Positions 25,437 through 36,449 of a DNA stretch of 64,000 nucleotides are shown here, one piece after another. A program made the position numbers and the translations under genes. The notes below the pieces were generated by a model that ran no database searches, was not told the DNA's origin, and worked only from the letters and a program-made list of their open reading frames with translations. Every line of letters begins with the position of its first letter. Positions within the stretch are counted from its first letter, which is position 1. This stretch comes from Monocercomonoides exilis. Its lineage: Eukaryota > Preaxostyla > Oxymonadida > Polymastigidae. The stretch covers positions 808,501 to 872,500 of the forward strand of contig LSRY02000012.1 in assembly GCA_001643675.2 (NCBI GenBank), given 5' to 3'.

Positions 25437-25523
25437 AATGATGATAATGATAATGATGATGTTGATGATGATAATGATGATGATGATGGAGATGATGACG
25501 AGGAAATGAAGAGCGAAACATGA
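25255..25523 (+). CDS. Glu/Asp-rich low-complexity ORF
   Basis: The frame reads a Lys/Glu-rich segment, then a run of Glu encoded by GAG/GAA, then a run of Asp encoded by GAT, ending EEMKSET and TGA at 25,521-25,523. The DNA is a compound (GAR)n-(GAT)n microsatellite, so it may not be translated. The plus-strand surroundings (24.6-25.6 kb) are purine-rich throughout. No gene boundaries can be placed and no function proposed. Confidence 0.25.
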
Positions 25524-26298
25524 TCAGGAAACGAAAACAAAAGTGGAAGTTTAACTGAAACGGAGATGGAAAAAGGATTGTTCAGACAAGACATGATGCA
25601 AAAAGTCAGATGGTCGGAAATCCAACTTGAAAGATTCTTCTTCATCGTTTTCATCTTCTTCCTCTTCCTCTTCATATTCCACTTCCTTCTGTTCTTCAAT
25701 AAACAAAGGAGATTATTGTATTCTCCAGAAAAAAATATTACATCTTCATCTTTCTTTTGAAATATTCATCTTTTCACTTCTTGTATTTCACATCATTTAT
25801 CCCACCTTCTTCAAGTCTTTTCTCTGAGGTCATCTCTTCAATGAAAAAAATGATAAAACTTCATATAATCGATTCAAATGTTCAATGGATAATACGCTTC
25901 AAAAACGGATTAGAAAATGAAGCACAAAAATCCCAAAATCTGTGTTGAGTGCTTGTTTTGCATGAAAAAGAAGATAAATATGAAGAAAAATCTTTGTCTT
26001 GAAATCCCTGTGCAAGGAAAAAAACGGAGAAGACGACTCCAATAGGCTTCAATTGTGTTTGAACAGCAGTTTGTTTTTTTTATCCTTAAAGCATTTTTTG
26101 ATGATTGATTGTCAAATGTTTGAATCCTTCTTTTTTAGTTTTGCTGTATCCTCTCCATTCATCGCTCCACACGGTCGCCCCAGCATGCAAATGCCTTCTT
26201 ACCACTCCCGTCAAGCATATTGATGATCGATCGTCCACTTTTTTTAAAAAAGATTTAGGATTTTTGATATTTCATTTAATTCCACCAACAAATGTATA

Positions 26299-28238
26299 TA
26301 CAGTCAAAACCGGATATAATCACATCGGTTTTTGCAGGACTGGCATATGCACACTTAACAGCAATTTCTAATTCTTGCATATTTCGTTTGTTTATTGCTT
26401 ATGAACATTATTTGTGATGTTTTGAGTTGTTAAAAACATGCGGAAGTTCATTAAAATGAAAATTTAATTTTTCAAAAATTATGAAAATGGGTCAAAATTT
26501 TTGACAAAAAATAAATAAAAAACATTATAAAAAATCAAAATAAAATAAAAAAGTTAATCTTTATGAGTTTTCTGAATGCTCAGAGGCAGATAAACCATCG
26601 CCTGAATCAATATTATCGGTTTCACTTTTTTCGCTGTCATTGGAAATAAGCAAATCATCCAAATCAGGTATTTCTTCTTCATTTTCTTCTGTTTCTTCAT
26701 CTTCTTCAGCTTATTCTATTTTCTTTTCTTTGTAGAAAATAATTTTAGATACAAATTCTTTAAATCTCACAATCTTTCTCTTATTAATCATCCAAAAAGC
26801 AAGTTGATCAGCAACATATTTTTCTCGAATTCCATTGGGAGGAAAAAATCTTCTCATATGGCTCCATAATCCTTCGATTGTATTTGTGCATGCGTGAGTT
26901 TCTTCATCATAAAATTTTCTCTTGTGGCACACTGTTAGATGATTGTATCCTAGACGAGAAAGAGATGAATAAGCTTTCCATTCATGTGACATTATTGTTG
27001 AATGAGGCAGAATGTGCTTTTGAATGATAGGAATCAACGTCGAAGCAGAACGGTCTGGTTCAATCATAACAAAAAAATTCCTTGTTTCATCCATTTTATC
27101 TTTCTTTCGCTCCACTGCACCAAAGACCCACATTTGTTTCTTTCTTCTTCCTCTATGATATTTTCTTCTCCTCAAAACACATTCATCTATCTCCACAATA
27201 ATGTTTTCGCCTCCAAGAATAGTCTCATTCTGATTTATGATGTCCATCGCGCAACATCTCATAACAGATGACCAATATGCAACAGGGTTCCTATGTATCC
27301 CCCACGTTTCAGAACAAAATTTTTCACAAGCCCCATTCCAAATAAATAGGATAATTAACAAAATCACATTTATTGGTATCCTGCTTCGATAAAATGACGT
27401 ATTCTTGTATGCAGATTGTCTATTGCTGCATTTCCTGCAAACCCACATCATCCTTCCATAGTAACGCCGTAAATCCATTTCAATTCTGTGCCTTCTGCAT
27501 TTTGGCTTGTTTTTGATGATTTTCTCAAATATCCATTTTTCTGATTTCTCCGAATTGAGAAACAATCTGAATCATTTATTTGTTGTTCTTCCTGGAATAG
27601 CAAGTGAATAGTCTGAATCAGACACTTCTTCCATGAAATTTTTGATATATGAATGATCAAAAATCCCATAAATATGTGAAAACAACAGATTTCAAAAATC
27701 AAAAAATCATGGTTTCCGCACATATTTTGTTCATGAAATATGCACTAAATAACTCACTTTTTATATATAAACTGTTTTTTCATTGTTTTGAAAATTGCTG
27801 TTAAGTATGCATTTGCCGCAGGACTTTTTGTGACTATATCCGATTGTGATTATAAGCGATGTGACTAAACACAGAAAAAAATGAAATTTTATTTTTGAAA
27901 TAATTAATTTTGGGTCAATTTTTTTATTTTTGAAAAAACTTGACAAATACCCATTTTTCAATAGAAATAACAATTTTTATTGTTTTATCATGTTATTCAG
28001 ACTTATTTAAACATTATTTTAAAAAATCGATTTTTTGAAATTTTTGATCAAAAAACCGATTTTTCATTGAAAAAATCACCCATAATAATTTTAAATGTGA
28101 TTATATATTTTCATCCCTGTGATTATATTCGATGGAAAATGAATGAAAAACTAGCAAAAAATGTCGGTGCATCGAAAAATGTGACTATAGGCGAATGTGA
28201 TTGTATTCGATGTGATTATATCCGGTTTTGACTGTATT
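26299..28238. mobile_element. Merlin-type DNA transposon with subterminal repeats
   Basis: The left end CAGTCAAAACCGGATATAAT and the right end (28,218-28,238, complement of the same bases) are inverted. The left end also has a second inverted partner at 27,789-27,830: AATTGCTGTTAAGT near 27,790 is the complement of the bases near 26,355-26,369. The transposon proper may therefore end near 27,85x, and 27,840-28,238 may be a separate non-autonomous relative. Motifs of the form GTGATTATATCCGAT are repeated near both ends, as expected for transposase binding sites. The transposase gene lies inside, on the minus strand. Confidence 0.65.
26492..27634 (-). CDS. Merlin (IS1595-like) transposase, probably inactive
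   Basis: The frame starts at ATG 27,634 (MEEVSDSDYSLAIPG), is interrupted by TGA at 27,574, then runs on with a zinc ribbon (CRRHRIEM...WVCRKCSNRQ), VEIDECVLRRRKYHRGR (first catalytic Asp), HACTNTIEGLWSHMRRFFPP (Glu) and a Lys-rich end. The second catalytic position reads MSHEWKAY where the 12.4-kb copy has MSDEWKAY, so the Asp is replaced by His. A TAA at 26,711 (KKIE-Q-AEEDEETEENEEE) is read through into the usual acidic tail. Further TAA codons follow at 26,561 and 26,525, with TGA at 26,492; the true end is probably one of these. The nonsense codon plus the lost Asp argue against activity. Confidence 0.8.
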
Positions 28239-28993
28239 TGTTTTTTTTTTTGTTTCCCTTTTCAAAATTTTCTTCTTCTTTGTTACATTTCATCGACTTG
28301 AACAGTGTAATTATTTCCTCCAATTCTTCTGTTTTTTCCTTTAATCATTTCATGTGCTGCCTTGCGAAATAGATTAAAAAGAATGCAAATAGTGTAACAG
28401 CTTGCTTTAGAAAAAAAAGATGTGCGCATCACATCGACATTAATCCACCATAGCAGCATGATTTTCATTCAAGTCGAAAACAATAATTTCGAATACGAAA
28501 ATATAGAATTGTGTCTTATTGATAAAAATTGACATTTGCATTTGCATTTAACGATATTTTTCGTGCAATAAATGATTCTTGGTGACTTTTTGCATTTTGT
28601 GCACATATTTTCTGATGGAAATAATATGAGCAATAACAGCAATTCAATTGTTTTCCTTTTGTTTGAAAAGGATTTCTATAGTGTTGATCTATCTATTTTT
28701 GTGTCACGAAAAATTGTCATATAACAAGAATCAAAAGGTTTTGGAAAAAAATCTTTACAAATATCAAATAAACAAAATTTTCAAATCTGTCAAATACAAG
28801 TAAATGCAATGGGATAGATCAAAAGAAAAATGGAAAATAGTTAAAAAAAACACATTTTCGACATATATAACTTATTTAGATAAATTAATATTTCGTATTG
28901 TTTCGTTACAAAAATTTGAAAATTTTAAATAGATGGTTCATATTCTTGGAACTTATCGAAAAGAATTTATTTATTACAATTTTTTAAAGTGTT

Positions 28994-28998
<5 letters not shown>

Positions 28999-29035
<37 letters not shown>
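28999..29035 (+). repeat. poly-T homopolymer
   Basis: Uninterrupted T run of about 37 nt. 28,240-28,998 holds no gene I can support. Confidence 0.95.
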
Positions 29036-29036
<1 letters not shown>

Positions 29037-29080
29037 TTACCTTTATTTTGATGTGAAATATAAATATATTTATTTATTTA

Positions 29081-29535
29081 TACCGTTTAAACCGGATATA
29101 ATCATGTCAAATAAAATTACATTCGTTTAAAGTCACATTTTTCGATGCGCCGACATTTTTTACCGAATTTTCATTCATTTTCTATAGAATATAATCACAG
29201 AGCTATTAATGAATAATCACATTTTGTATTATTACGGGTTCTTTTTTCAATGAAAAATCGATTTTTTGATCAAATTTTTCAATTTTTTTATTTCACAAAA
29301 ACACATTTATAAAAGTCTGAATGATTCAAATAAATGATGAAAATTGATTTCGCTAGTGAAAAATGAGTGTTTGTGATGAATTTTCAAAAATGGTAAAATT
29401 GACACAAAATTAATTATTTCGAAAATTAATTTTTATTTTTTTCTGTGTAATGTTTCATCGTTTATAATCACAATAGGATATTGTAACAAAATGTCGTACA
29501 AAACCGATGTGATTATATCCGGTTGTGATTGTAAT
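29081..29535. mobile_element. Merlin-derived non-autonomous element
   Basis: It has TIR-like ends: ACCGGATATAATCATGTC at left and GATGTGATTATATCCGG at right. Internally it is homologous, in inverted orientation, to 27,840-28,238: both carry GACATTTTTT...CGATGC(G/A)(C)CGAC, an ATTTTCATTCATTTTC segment and a TTTCAAAAATTAATTT-like segment in mirrored order. No ORF. Confidence 0.6.
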
Positions 29536-29729
29536 CATTATTGAAAACACAAATGACGAATCCATTTTACTATTATTTTTCTTATTCCTAATTTTATTTC
29601 AATCACATTGATTTTTTTGTTTTCATTTTCTGATCATCTTCTTTCACTTCTATTTTTCTTTTTCTTTTTTTTTTTTTTTTTATTTCAGCCAAAGATTCAA
29701 ATTCATTAATTTTTTTTTATTCCACTTTA

Positions 29730-31160
29730 TTTTGTTTCATCTGAAGATTCCATTTTATCATCGACTTTTTCTTCTTCTTTTATTCCTAAACGTTCACTCC
29801 AATCACTCAGAAGCTTCTCGTCAGTAATTAACTTGCCATAGAAGTCGAATCGATTTGAATGTGATGAAGGTTGAAATTCCGATGTTTCTGGAAGCTTCAT
29901 AAGAATCGGTCCAGATTCGTTATGAAGTACTCCACTGGATGCAAAGGCATTTATAATAACAACAAGAGAGAGGGCGGTATGAATTGCTTGATGGAGAACA
30001 TTTACAAATGCTGTTTTTTTTATGAAGACATCGACGAAGATGGAGGATCATATTTTGTTTGAAGTTCTGTTTTGAGAACAGCGAAGACTTTTCAGTCAAG
30101 CAGCTGGATGTTGTGTGTGAGGAATGAAGGTGACGGCATCCATATTTTCTTTTTGAAACTCTCTCCAGATTGTCGGATCTGCGCGAGAAATGTGTGAGTC
30201 TATGAGAAGCAAGCAGTGAGAGTTTTCCAGTGACATTCGTGTTCTGCGATCGATAATTCCTAGAAGGAGTGTTGAATGCGAATTCTTTTTGAATTGATTG
30301 CAGCCCATCCTACCACTTCTGTTTGGCCAGATATCCAGAATTTGTGATGGCAGCGGCTTCATTTCATCAGGAAGACTCTTGCTAGGCTATAGAATCAAGA
30401 AGGAAGTGCAAATCCATCAGCATTCACATCAGCATCGAGAGAAGGATTCGCTATTTTATGGGTTCTTTACGAAATACTGGATTTTCATTTTTTGGATGAA
30501 CCAGACTCAGCTTAGAATTGGTAGGAACTCTCAGTGAAGACTCATCCATATTAAATATCAGTTCTTTGTAGTATTCATTTTTTTCATGTGAGCCGTCCAG
30601 CAATGAATACCAGGGCTGCAGAACACTTTGGCACGACACCGCAAGGCGATTAACATCAACATTTTTCGGCGAACTTCTTTTCAGTTCAGGATGAAGTTTC
30701 ACAACTTGAAAAGCTGTGGCAATGGAAAGGTTTATGAATAAGGTATCTTCGTCTTATGTATCATTTATCACATTTTCCATCCAATTTATTTTTAATAAAT
30801 AATTAATGATTTAACAACAACAAACCAGTTCGCGAACTTTCCGTATAGGCAAACAGCTTCCAGATCTTGATTCAATGATTATTTCATCCAAAACAATTTG
30901 TTCTTTGTCTCCAATAACAAATTGTGGTCTTCCAACTTTTGACGCCAGCCTTTTGCTTCTCAGCGCCCGTGCAGCATTTTTATACTTTTGTGTGAAAATT
31001 CCATGGAGTTTATGGAGTCTGTCATCCTGACAACTTCATCAACAACAATGCGCTCCATCCGTTCCAGCAGATTGTCAATCCTTCTGTTATCGAAAGATTT
31101 CATTACAGCACTTAATTTCCTTTGTCCAGCAATTCTCTTTTGTTCCAACGCAATTTTCAT
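29730..31160 (-). pseudogene. pogo/Tigger-like DDE transposase, frameshifted
   Basis: Pieces in order: MKIALEQKRIAGQRKLSAVM and a helical segment (31,160-30,960); SKVGRPQFVIGDKEQIVLDE (HTH region); NMDESSLRVPTNS (first Asp, the family's 'NxDE' motif); DADVNADGFALPS; CLLLIDSHISRADPTIWREF (second Asp, 'LxxDxHxSR'); FIPHTQHPAA (the 'PPHxTHxxQP' position); and INAFASSGVLHNESGPILM near the C-end. They fall in different frames with at least four indels, and a TGA at 30,960. TAG/TAA occur at alignable positions (LIL-Q-PSKSLPDE). The element is dead. No TIRs were located. Confidence 0.65.
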
Positions 31161-31450
31161 TTTATTTTATGGTTTTGATCTTTTATCTACTTTATGAATT
31201 AATTAATTTTTCTTTAACATTTTTCTTTTATTATTTGTTTTTCAATAATAATAAACTTTGACAAATATTGTTGGCTTTGGAAGAAAAGATTGGACTGTCA
31301 AATACTTTCGTTATATCTAAAACAAAAATATTATTGGTTATTTCTCTCTGTTTCATTTTTGATCGAAAAATTATATGTTTTTTATTTTTTTTAGTATTGA
31401 AAGAAATTTTTTTTTATGAATTCACTGTTTTTGCATCATTTGAATGTGAT

Positions 31451-31698
31451 ATTGGGTGATTCTTTTTGAAAAGTCACAAATGTTCAATTTTCAAAAAAAT
31501 CTAAAATTTCATATTTTGCAAAAATATTTTGTTTACAAATATCAAACTCTTCTTAAATGGAATCAATAACTTGATAATGCTATTTCAAACATTCTTGAGG
31601 AGATTTGTGAGCTGAAATAGATATTTGAGCAAAATATGAATATATGATTTATTTGAAAATCAAACATTTGCGACTTTTCAAAAAGAATCACTCATATA
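31451..31698. mobile_element. MITE-like element, family C
   Basis: The left end TTGGGTGATTCTTTTTGAAA, then AGTCACAAATGTTCAATTTTC, is mirrored at 31,655-31,698 (CAAACATTTGCGACTTTTC, AAAAAGAATCACTCATAT). ~248 bp. It shares its first ~30 bases in pattern with the inverted repeats at 40,299 and 54,959. Confidence 0.7.
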
Positions 31699-31699
31699 C

Positions 31700-33544
31700 T
31701 CTTTTTGATTTCAAGCATTATCAAAGTCAAAAAAAAACTGCTTTTCTCTCACAAAATATAAAGTCACCTAGGAAAAATGAAAAGGAAAAAAACTTTCATA
31801 TAATGGATAGTTTAAATAATTTGGTGAATAATTTTAACATTTATTAACTTTTCAATTTATTTTATTCAAACTTCTTATAAAAAAGATCAAAAATCAATTT
31901 TCATCTTTTTTTATTTGTGATTTTTTTGAGTCATTAATGCTTAACATGTTATCTTTGTTTCTTGTAAAAAAGATAATGTTTTCGAAGAAAAGCTTTTGAC
32001 ATTTTGAACAGATCCGTTAATAATTTTAAAAAAAAGCTCCACTCCATATTCAAACAATGATTCTGCAAACTTTTGTACGAAATATTTCAATGAAAGATAT
32101 AAATAAAATTCGGTGATAACATCACTCAAGGAAAAGTTAACCACTCCAACAGAATACACAGAAAAAATCAAGGAATGGTTACCCAAGCTCAACCTCCAAC
32201 TATTCCTCAAAGCATAAGAGGTTTTATGTTATCATTTTTCAGTATTTAAAATATAATTTAATTTAATTTTTAAGGATTGAGTGATTAAAAAATATGAAAG
32301 AGGAAACAGTTGGATGCAATCATATTAAAGTGAATAATCAACTCCTATATCTTTTTCCATCAAACGAAAGAAAAACGATTATTTTGAAAAACTCATCAAA
32401 AAGGAGGAAATGAACTAAAAAAATTAAATAAAAACCAAAATATAAATATAAATAATTAACGAAAAATAATCAGTGAAAGTCAAAAATAGCTTTGAGGAAA
32501 AAATTTTCAATTGTTTGAGAAATTCAGATGAACAGAACCAGATGTTAACAAGGATTATTATTGCACAATTTATTGAAAACATATTTTTCAATTCATTTGT
32601 ATTGAAACTTTTATCATTTTTTGTAAGAATCTCGAACTTTTTGTTAAAGTAAAAACATTCATTCACATTTCTTTAATTATTCCATAACCTCAACACACCA
32701 ATTATAACTAAAAAGTTCAGTTTAAATAATAATATAATTTTGAAAACAAAAAAATGAAAAAAATATAAACAATTTAAATATAATTTTTTCTATTTTCAAA
32801 CTCAATCAACAACAGAAAATTAAAAAAATAATTATCACAATTCGTTCATCATAATACAATTTTGTTAATCTAATAAAAATAATTATTCACAAAATTATAA
32901 ACCATAAGTTTTAAAAAGTTTTATTTCTAATTTTCAAAACTTAATTAAAATTATTAAAATAATAATGATATACAAATTATTTATTTAAAATAAGTTCGAA
33001 AGTTAATTGAAATATTATTGCTTTATATATCTAGATTTTAAGATACTTATAAGTAATATTTCTCATTTTGAATAACTTAATATAAAAAATATATGATAAA
33101 TAATAAAGAGTTATTTGTTATTTTGAAACATTTTAATAAACAAATTATAGAAAATTATATTTATTATAATTTTTATGGATATTACAAATAATTTTAAATT
33201 AGTTATCTAAAATTATTTACTTAAAAAAGTTAATGATGAAGAAGTTAATATTCTATCAAATTGTGTTATTTTTTCAAATATTAAATAATGTTTATTATTT
33301 GTGAACTTTAATTATAATATTTTCCATAATGAAATTTTTTATTTTTATTGATTGAGTGAATAGTTATTTTGTTTCTTAATGTTAAAGTGATAAAATATTA
33401 AATATATTTATTAAGAAAAATGTTTATTGTTTTTATTAGTTTAAAAAAAGAAAAAGGTTGAGAAAGTTTAATTAAATATGATAAAAATTTTGGATTTGAA
33501 AGTTATTTTTGATATAAATTGAATTCGATCATTTTAGGTGAGAT
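31700..33544. other. extremely AT-rich stretch
   Basis: Only short, low-information frames. 32.7-33.5 kb is the most AT-rich part of the window, with almost no G or C. No gene, terminal repeat or RNA gene recognised. Confidence 0.5.
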
Positions 33545-33942
33545 ACAGTTTGTGCAAAAAATACCGGACAACGCACAAAATGCCGGACAAGATCGATTTC
33601 TCTGAAACTGCAAGAAATATTATTTTGACAATTTTCCTCAAAATATATCTCATTGATATAAACTCAAATGATATTCAAAACTTTCAAAATAGCCTCATTT
33701 GTACTCTGAGAAAATTATTTCAAAAATCTCATTAAAACTCAAAATCCTATTTCTCTGAGATTTTTGAAATAATTTTCTCTGTGCACAAATGAAGCTATTT
33801 AGAAAGTCTTTTATGTCATGTGAGTTTGTGTTGATGAGATGCATTTTAAGGAAAATTATCAGAATTTTTCTTCTTGCGGTTATTGAGATATCGATCTTGT
33901 CCGATATTTTGTGCGATGTCAGGCATTTTTTGCACAAACTGT
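33545..33942. mobile_element. foldback (palindromic) element
   Basis: The ends ACAGTTTGTGCAAAAAATAC and its complement ending GCACAAACTGT frame ~398 bp whose two halves are imperfect reverse complements over nearly their whole length. Both strands therefore give related frames (CGGACAAGATCGATTTC on one side against GAAATCGATCTTGTCCG-like on the other). Ends beginning CAGT and Tc1/pogo-like size suggest a MITE of that group. No clean target duplication is seen. Confidence 0.65.
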
Positions 33943-34249
33943 TTATTGATTTTTTTTAAATGAAAATTATTTTTTTCACTTTTTTGATTTATTTATTAGA
34001 TATTCTTGAAATATGGAAAATGAATGATTGTTTTATGTTTTATCAAAAAATGAATAAGGAATATTTTCTCTCATTTCGGATCGAGATGGAGAAAAAGTGG
34101 AAACCGATATATTTTCAATAATGAACACATTGTCAGAGAGCTATTCAGAGAAAATGAAAAAATAAAGCTGAAAAGAGGTGATTGAAGATTTTTCCATTCA
34201 ATCGATCATTTCTTCGAAAGAAGTGAAAAGCATTAGATTATTTTCAAAT

Positions 34250-35348
34250 CATCAATTCAAAGAAAAAAAGATGAAGGATCTATTTGCTTCAACACTATCG
34301 ACAGAGAGGCAGAAAGAAGGGCTGGAAGAATAAAAGAAAACTAGCACGGAACACAGACAAGCACACTGGAATTCGGTTTGACATTCGTCAAGACCAGCTA
34401 GTTACGATAGAAGAACAGCTCACAGAGAGATACAGAAGCCCAATTTGCCAGCCATTTTTTCGAGCAGTCCACAGGTTGTTCGGTCAAAGAAGAAGCACTT
34501 TCGCTCCAAGGACAAGCAGAAGAACCTCCTAGGGACGATTACGGGGGATAGGGAAAGCTTAGATAAGGATCCATTATTGGTTGGAGGAAGAACAGCCCTT
34601 AATGTGGAAGAATGGGAAAAGATAGGGGGAGCAAACTTGATAAGAAGAGGTGTAAAACCTGTATGGAGAAGCAAGAAAGCACGACAAGGACTTATCTTCA
34701 ACGAACAAAAGGTTCACAGCCCATTACAGTCACAAGAAGCTACACAAGCTCTGAGAGACATTGAGGAGGAACAACTCCGTTCGAGCATTGTGAAGCAGAT
34801 TCCCAAGCATCACGTCAAATATATCAGCCCAGTGTTTGTAATCCGGAAGAAGAACGGAACATGAAGACAAATCATAGATTGCAGAAGGCTCAACGAGGCA
34901 ATGAATACTCTTCACTTCAAACAAGAAAACCACCGTTCGGAAGAAAGAATATTGTGCAAATGAGGTTTTGCAGTGATATTTGATTTGAGCCAAGCGTTCA
35001 ACTTGATAAAGGTTACGGCAATTTTTCACCCTTTCTCTCATTCGAATTCGAAGGAAAATTTAACTACCGCACAGGCATGCTGTTTGGTTTCAATGATGCT
35101 CCAACGATATTCACAAAGGTGATGAGGAAAGTTGAACATTCATAAGAGAAAGATACAATGTGAGAATGATTGCATACCTGGACGATGTAGTACTACTCCA
35201 TCAGGATCCACGAGAACTGAGAAACATCACCGGAGAAGTGATGAATCTGTTTCAGAGGTTGGGACTTCTTATAAACATAGAGAAAAGCAAGTTGGAGCCT
35301 GCACAACATTTCCAATTCTTGGGCTTCTTTTGGAACACAAGAGAATTC
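34250..35348 (+). pseudogene. DIRS-like retroelement pol, 5' part (interrupted by a transposon)
   Basis: In order: WEKIGGANLIRRGVKPVWRS, PKHHVKYISPVFVIRKKNGT, then TGA at the position of a conserved Trp, RQIIDCRRLNEAMN, VIFDLSQAFN (catalytic Asp strand), LFGFNDAPTIFTKVMRK, IAYLDDVVLLHQD (the Y-x-D-D polymerase motif) and FQFLGFFWNTREF. Segments switch frame at several points. Translation stops making sense exactly at 35,348, where the 35,349-39,089 transposon begins; it resumes at 39,090. The gag part upstream is not clearly recognisable. Confidence 0.8.
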
Positions 35349-35748
35349 GGCATAGGTTCAAACGCGTTCCTTTTGCAATTTGCGTTTTTAAACCCTCAAA
35401 TTATAACGAATTAATAGATAATAATTATTTAAAAACTTTTTATGGACCGATTTTTCGAAAAAAATTTTTATTGTTGAAAAAAATGATTTTTGAAAAATGA
35501 CCCATAAAAACATGAATTTCATAAATAATTATTCAAATTTTAAAGAAAACGTGATTTTTACACATCAGAAGTGTTTGCATTATTATATAGACTTATTTTA
35601 TTTGTTAATTTTCATCATTAAAAATATAAATCATAAATAAAAAATTTATTTAAATATCTTTGATCTAACCCACAATAAATTTTAAATATCTGGAAAACTT
35701 GAATATGCTGTTTTGGTTAAAATAGAACCTAAAAGTGTGTAATTCGTT
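35349..35748 (+). repeat. left terminal inverted repeat of the 3.7-kb transposon
   Basis: Near-identical reverse complement of 38,690-39,089. Weak similarity continues to ~35,790. It includes a segment (GGACCGATTTTTCG...AAAAATGACCCATAA) that also has a remnant at about 56,240-56,310. Confidence 0.9.
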
Positions 35749-36449
35749 CACTTTTACATGTTAATTTAAGCATATTATTATATGCACACTTGTAAAATAT
35801 CGAAACAAGCTCTTTTTTTCAATCAGATTTACATGTGCTTTTTGACTTGTATGTTTTCAAGCTGCAAGAAAAAATTTTCAAATTAATTGCAATGGAATGG
35901 ATAATGTTTGTAAAAACTTATGAAGTGTGACAAATGTTTATTTTGATTAATTATGTTGAAAAATAACATATATTTTTTTTTTAACTATGAATTTAGAATT
36001 TCTCTTTTTAAATGCAATGCAACCGGAGATTATTTGGTTTATTTAATCTTTGAAGTGTCCAAATCATTTGGAGTTGAGAATAATTGAGAATTTGTTTTTA
36101 ATGAGTTAATTTTTTTATTCTTTTCATTTTTTTGTTATTCATAAAATGTTTCAGATTTAAATTGAAATGTTTTTAATTTTAACAATAAAAAGCGAGTTCA
36201 GGGTTTTTTGTATTTTTAATTTTGAAACTGTTTTTAAAATAATTTTTGAAATGTATTCAACATATATATTAAAATAATTTCATTCTCAAAATTGAAAATA
36301 AAACAAAAATCGAAAATGAATAAGATATTTAAAAACATACAGCTCTTTCAAAACTATTAAAAACATTAACATCATAAAATTTGCAACAAAAAAAAATTAA
36401 GTTAATTGCAGTTTCAACAAAGAGAAGAAGTCTCAATAAATAATGTTAA

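Noticed and set aside
25317-25523. Poly-Met, poly-His, poly-Ser and poly-Asp frames as real proteins
   Set aside because: They are alternative readings of one (GAR)n-(GAT)n microsatellite; at most the acidic plus-strand frame could be real.
34897-35000. TGA as tryptophan throughout
   Set aside because: TGA ends nearly all readable frames (4219, 13,364, 15,365, 43,174, 43,382, 56,951), and its internal occurrences are in elements that also have frameshifts.
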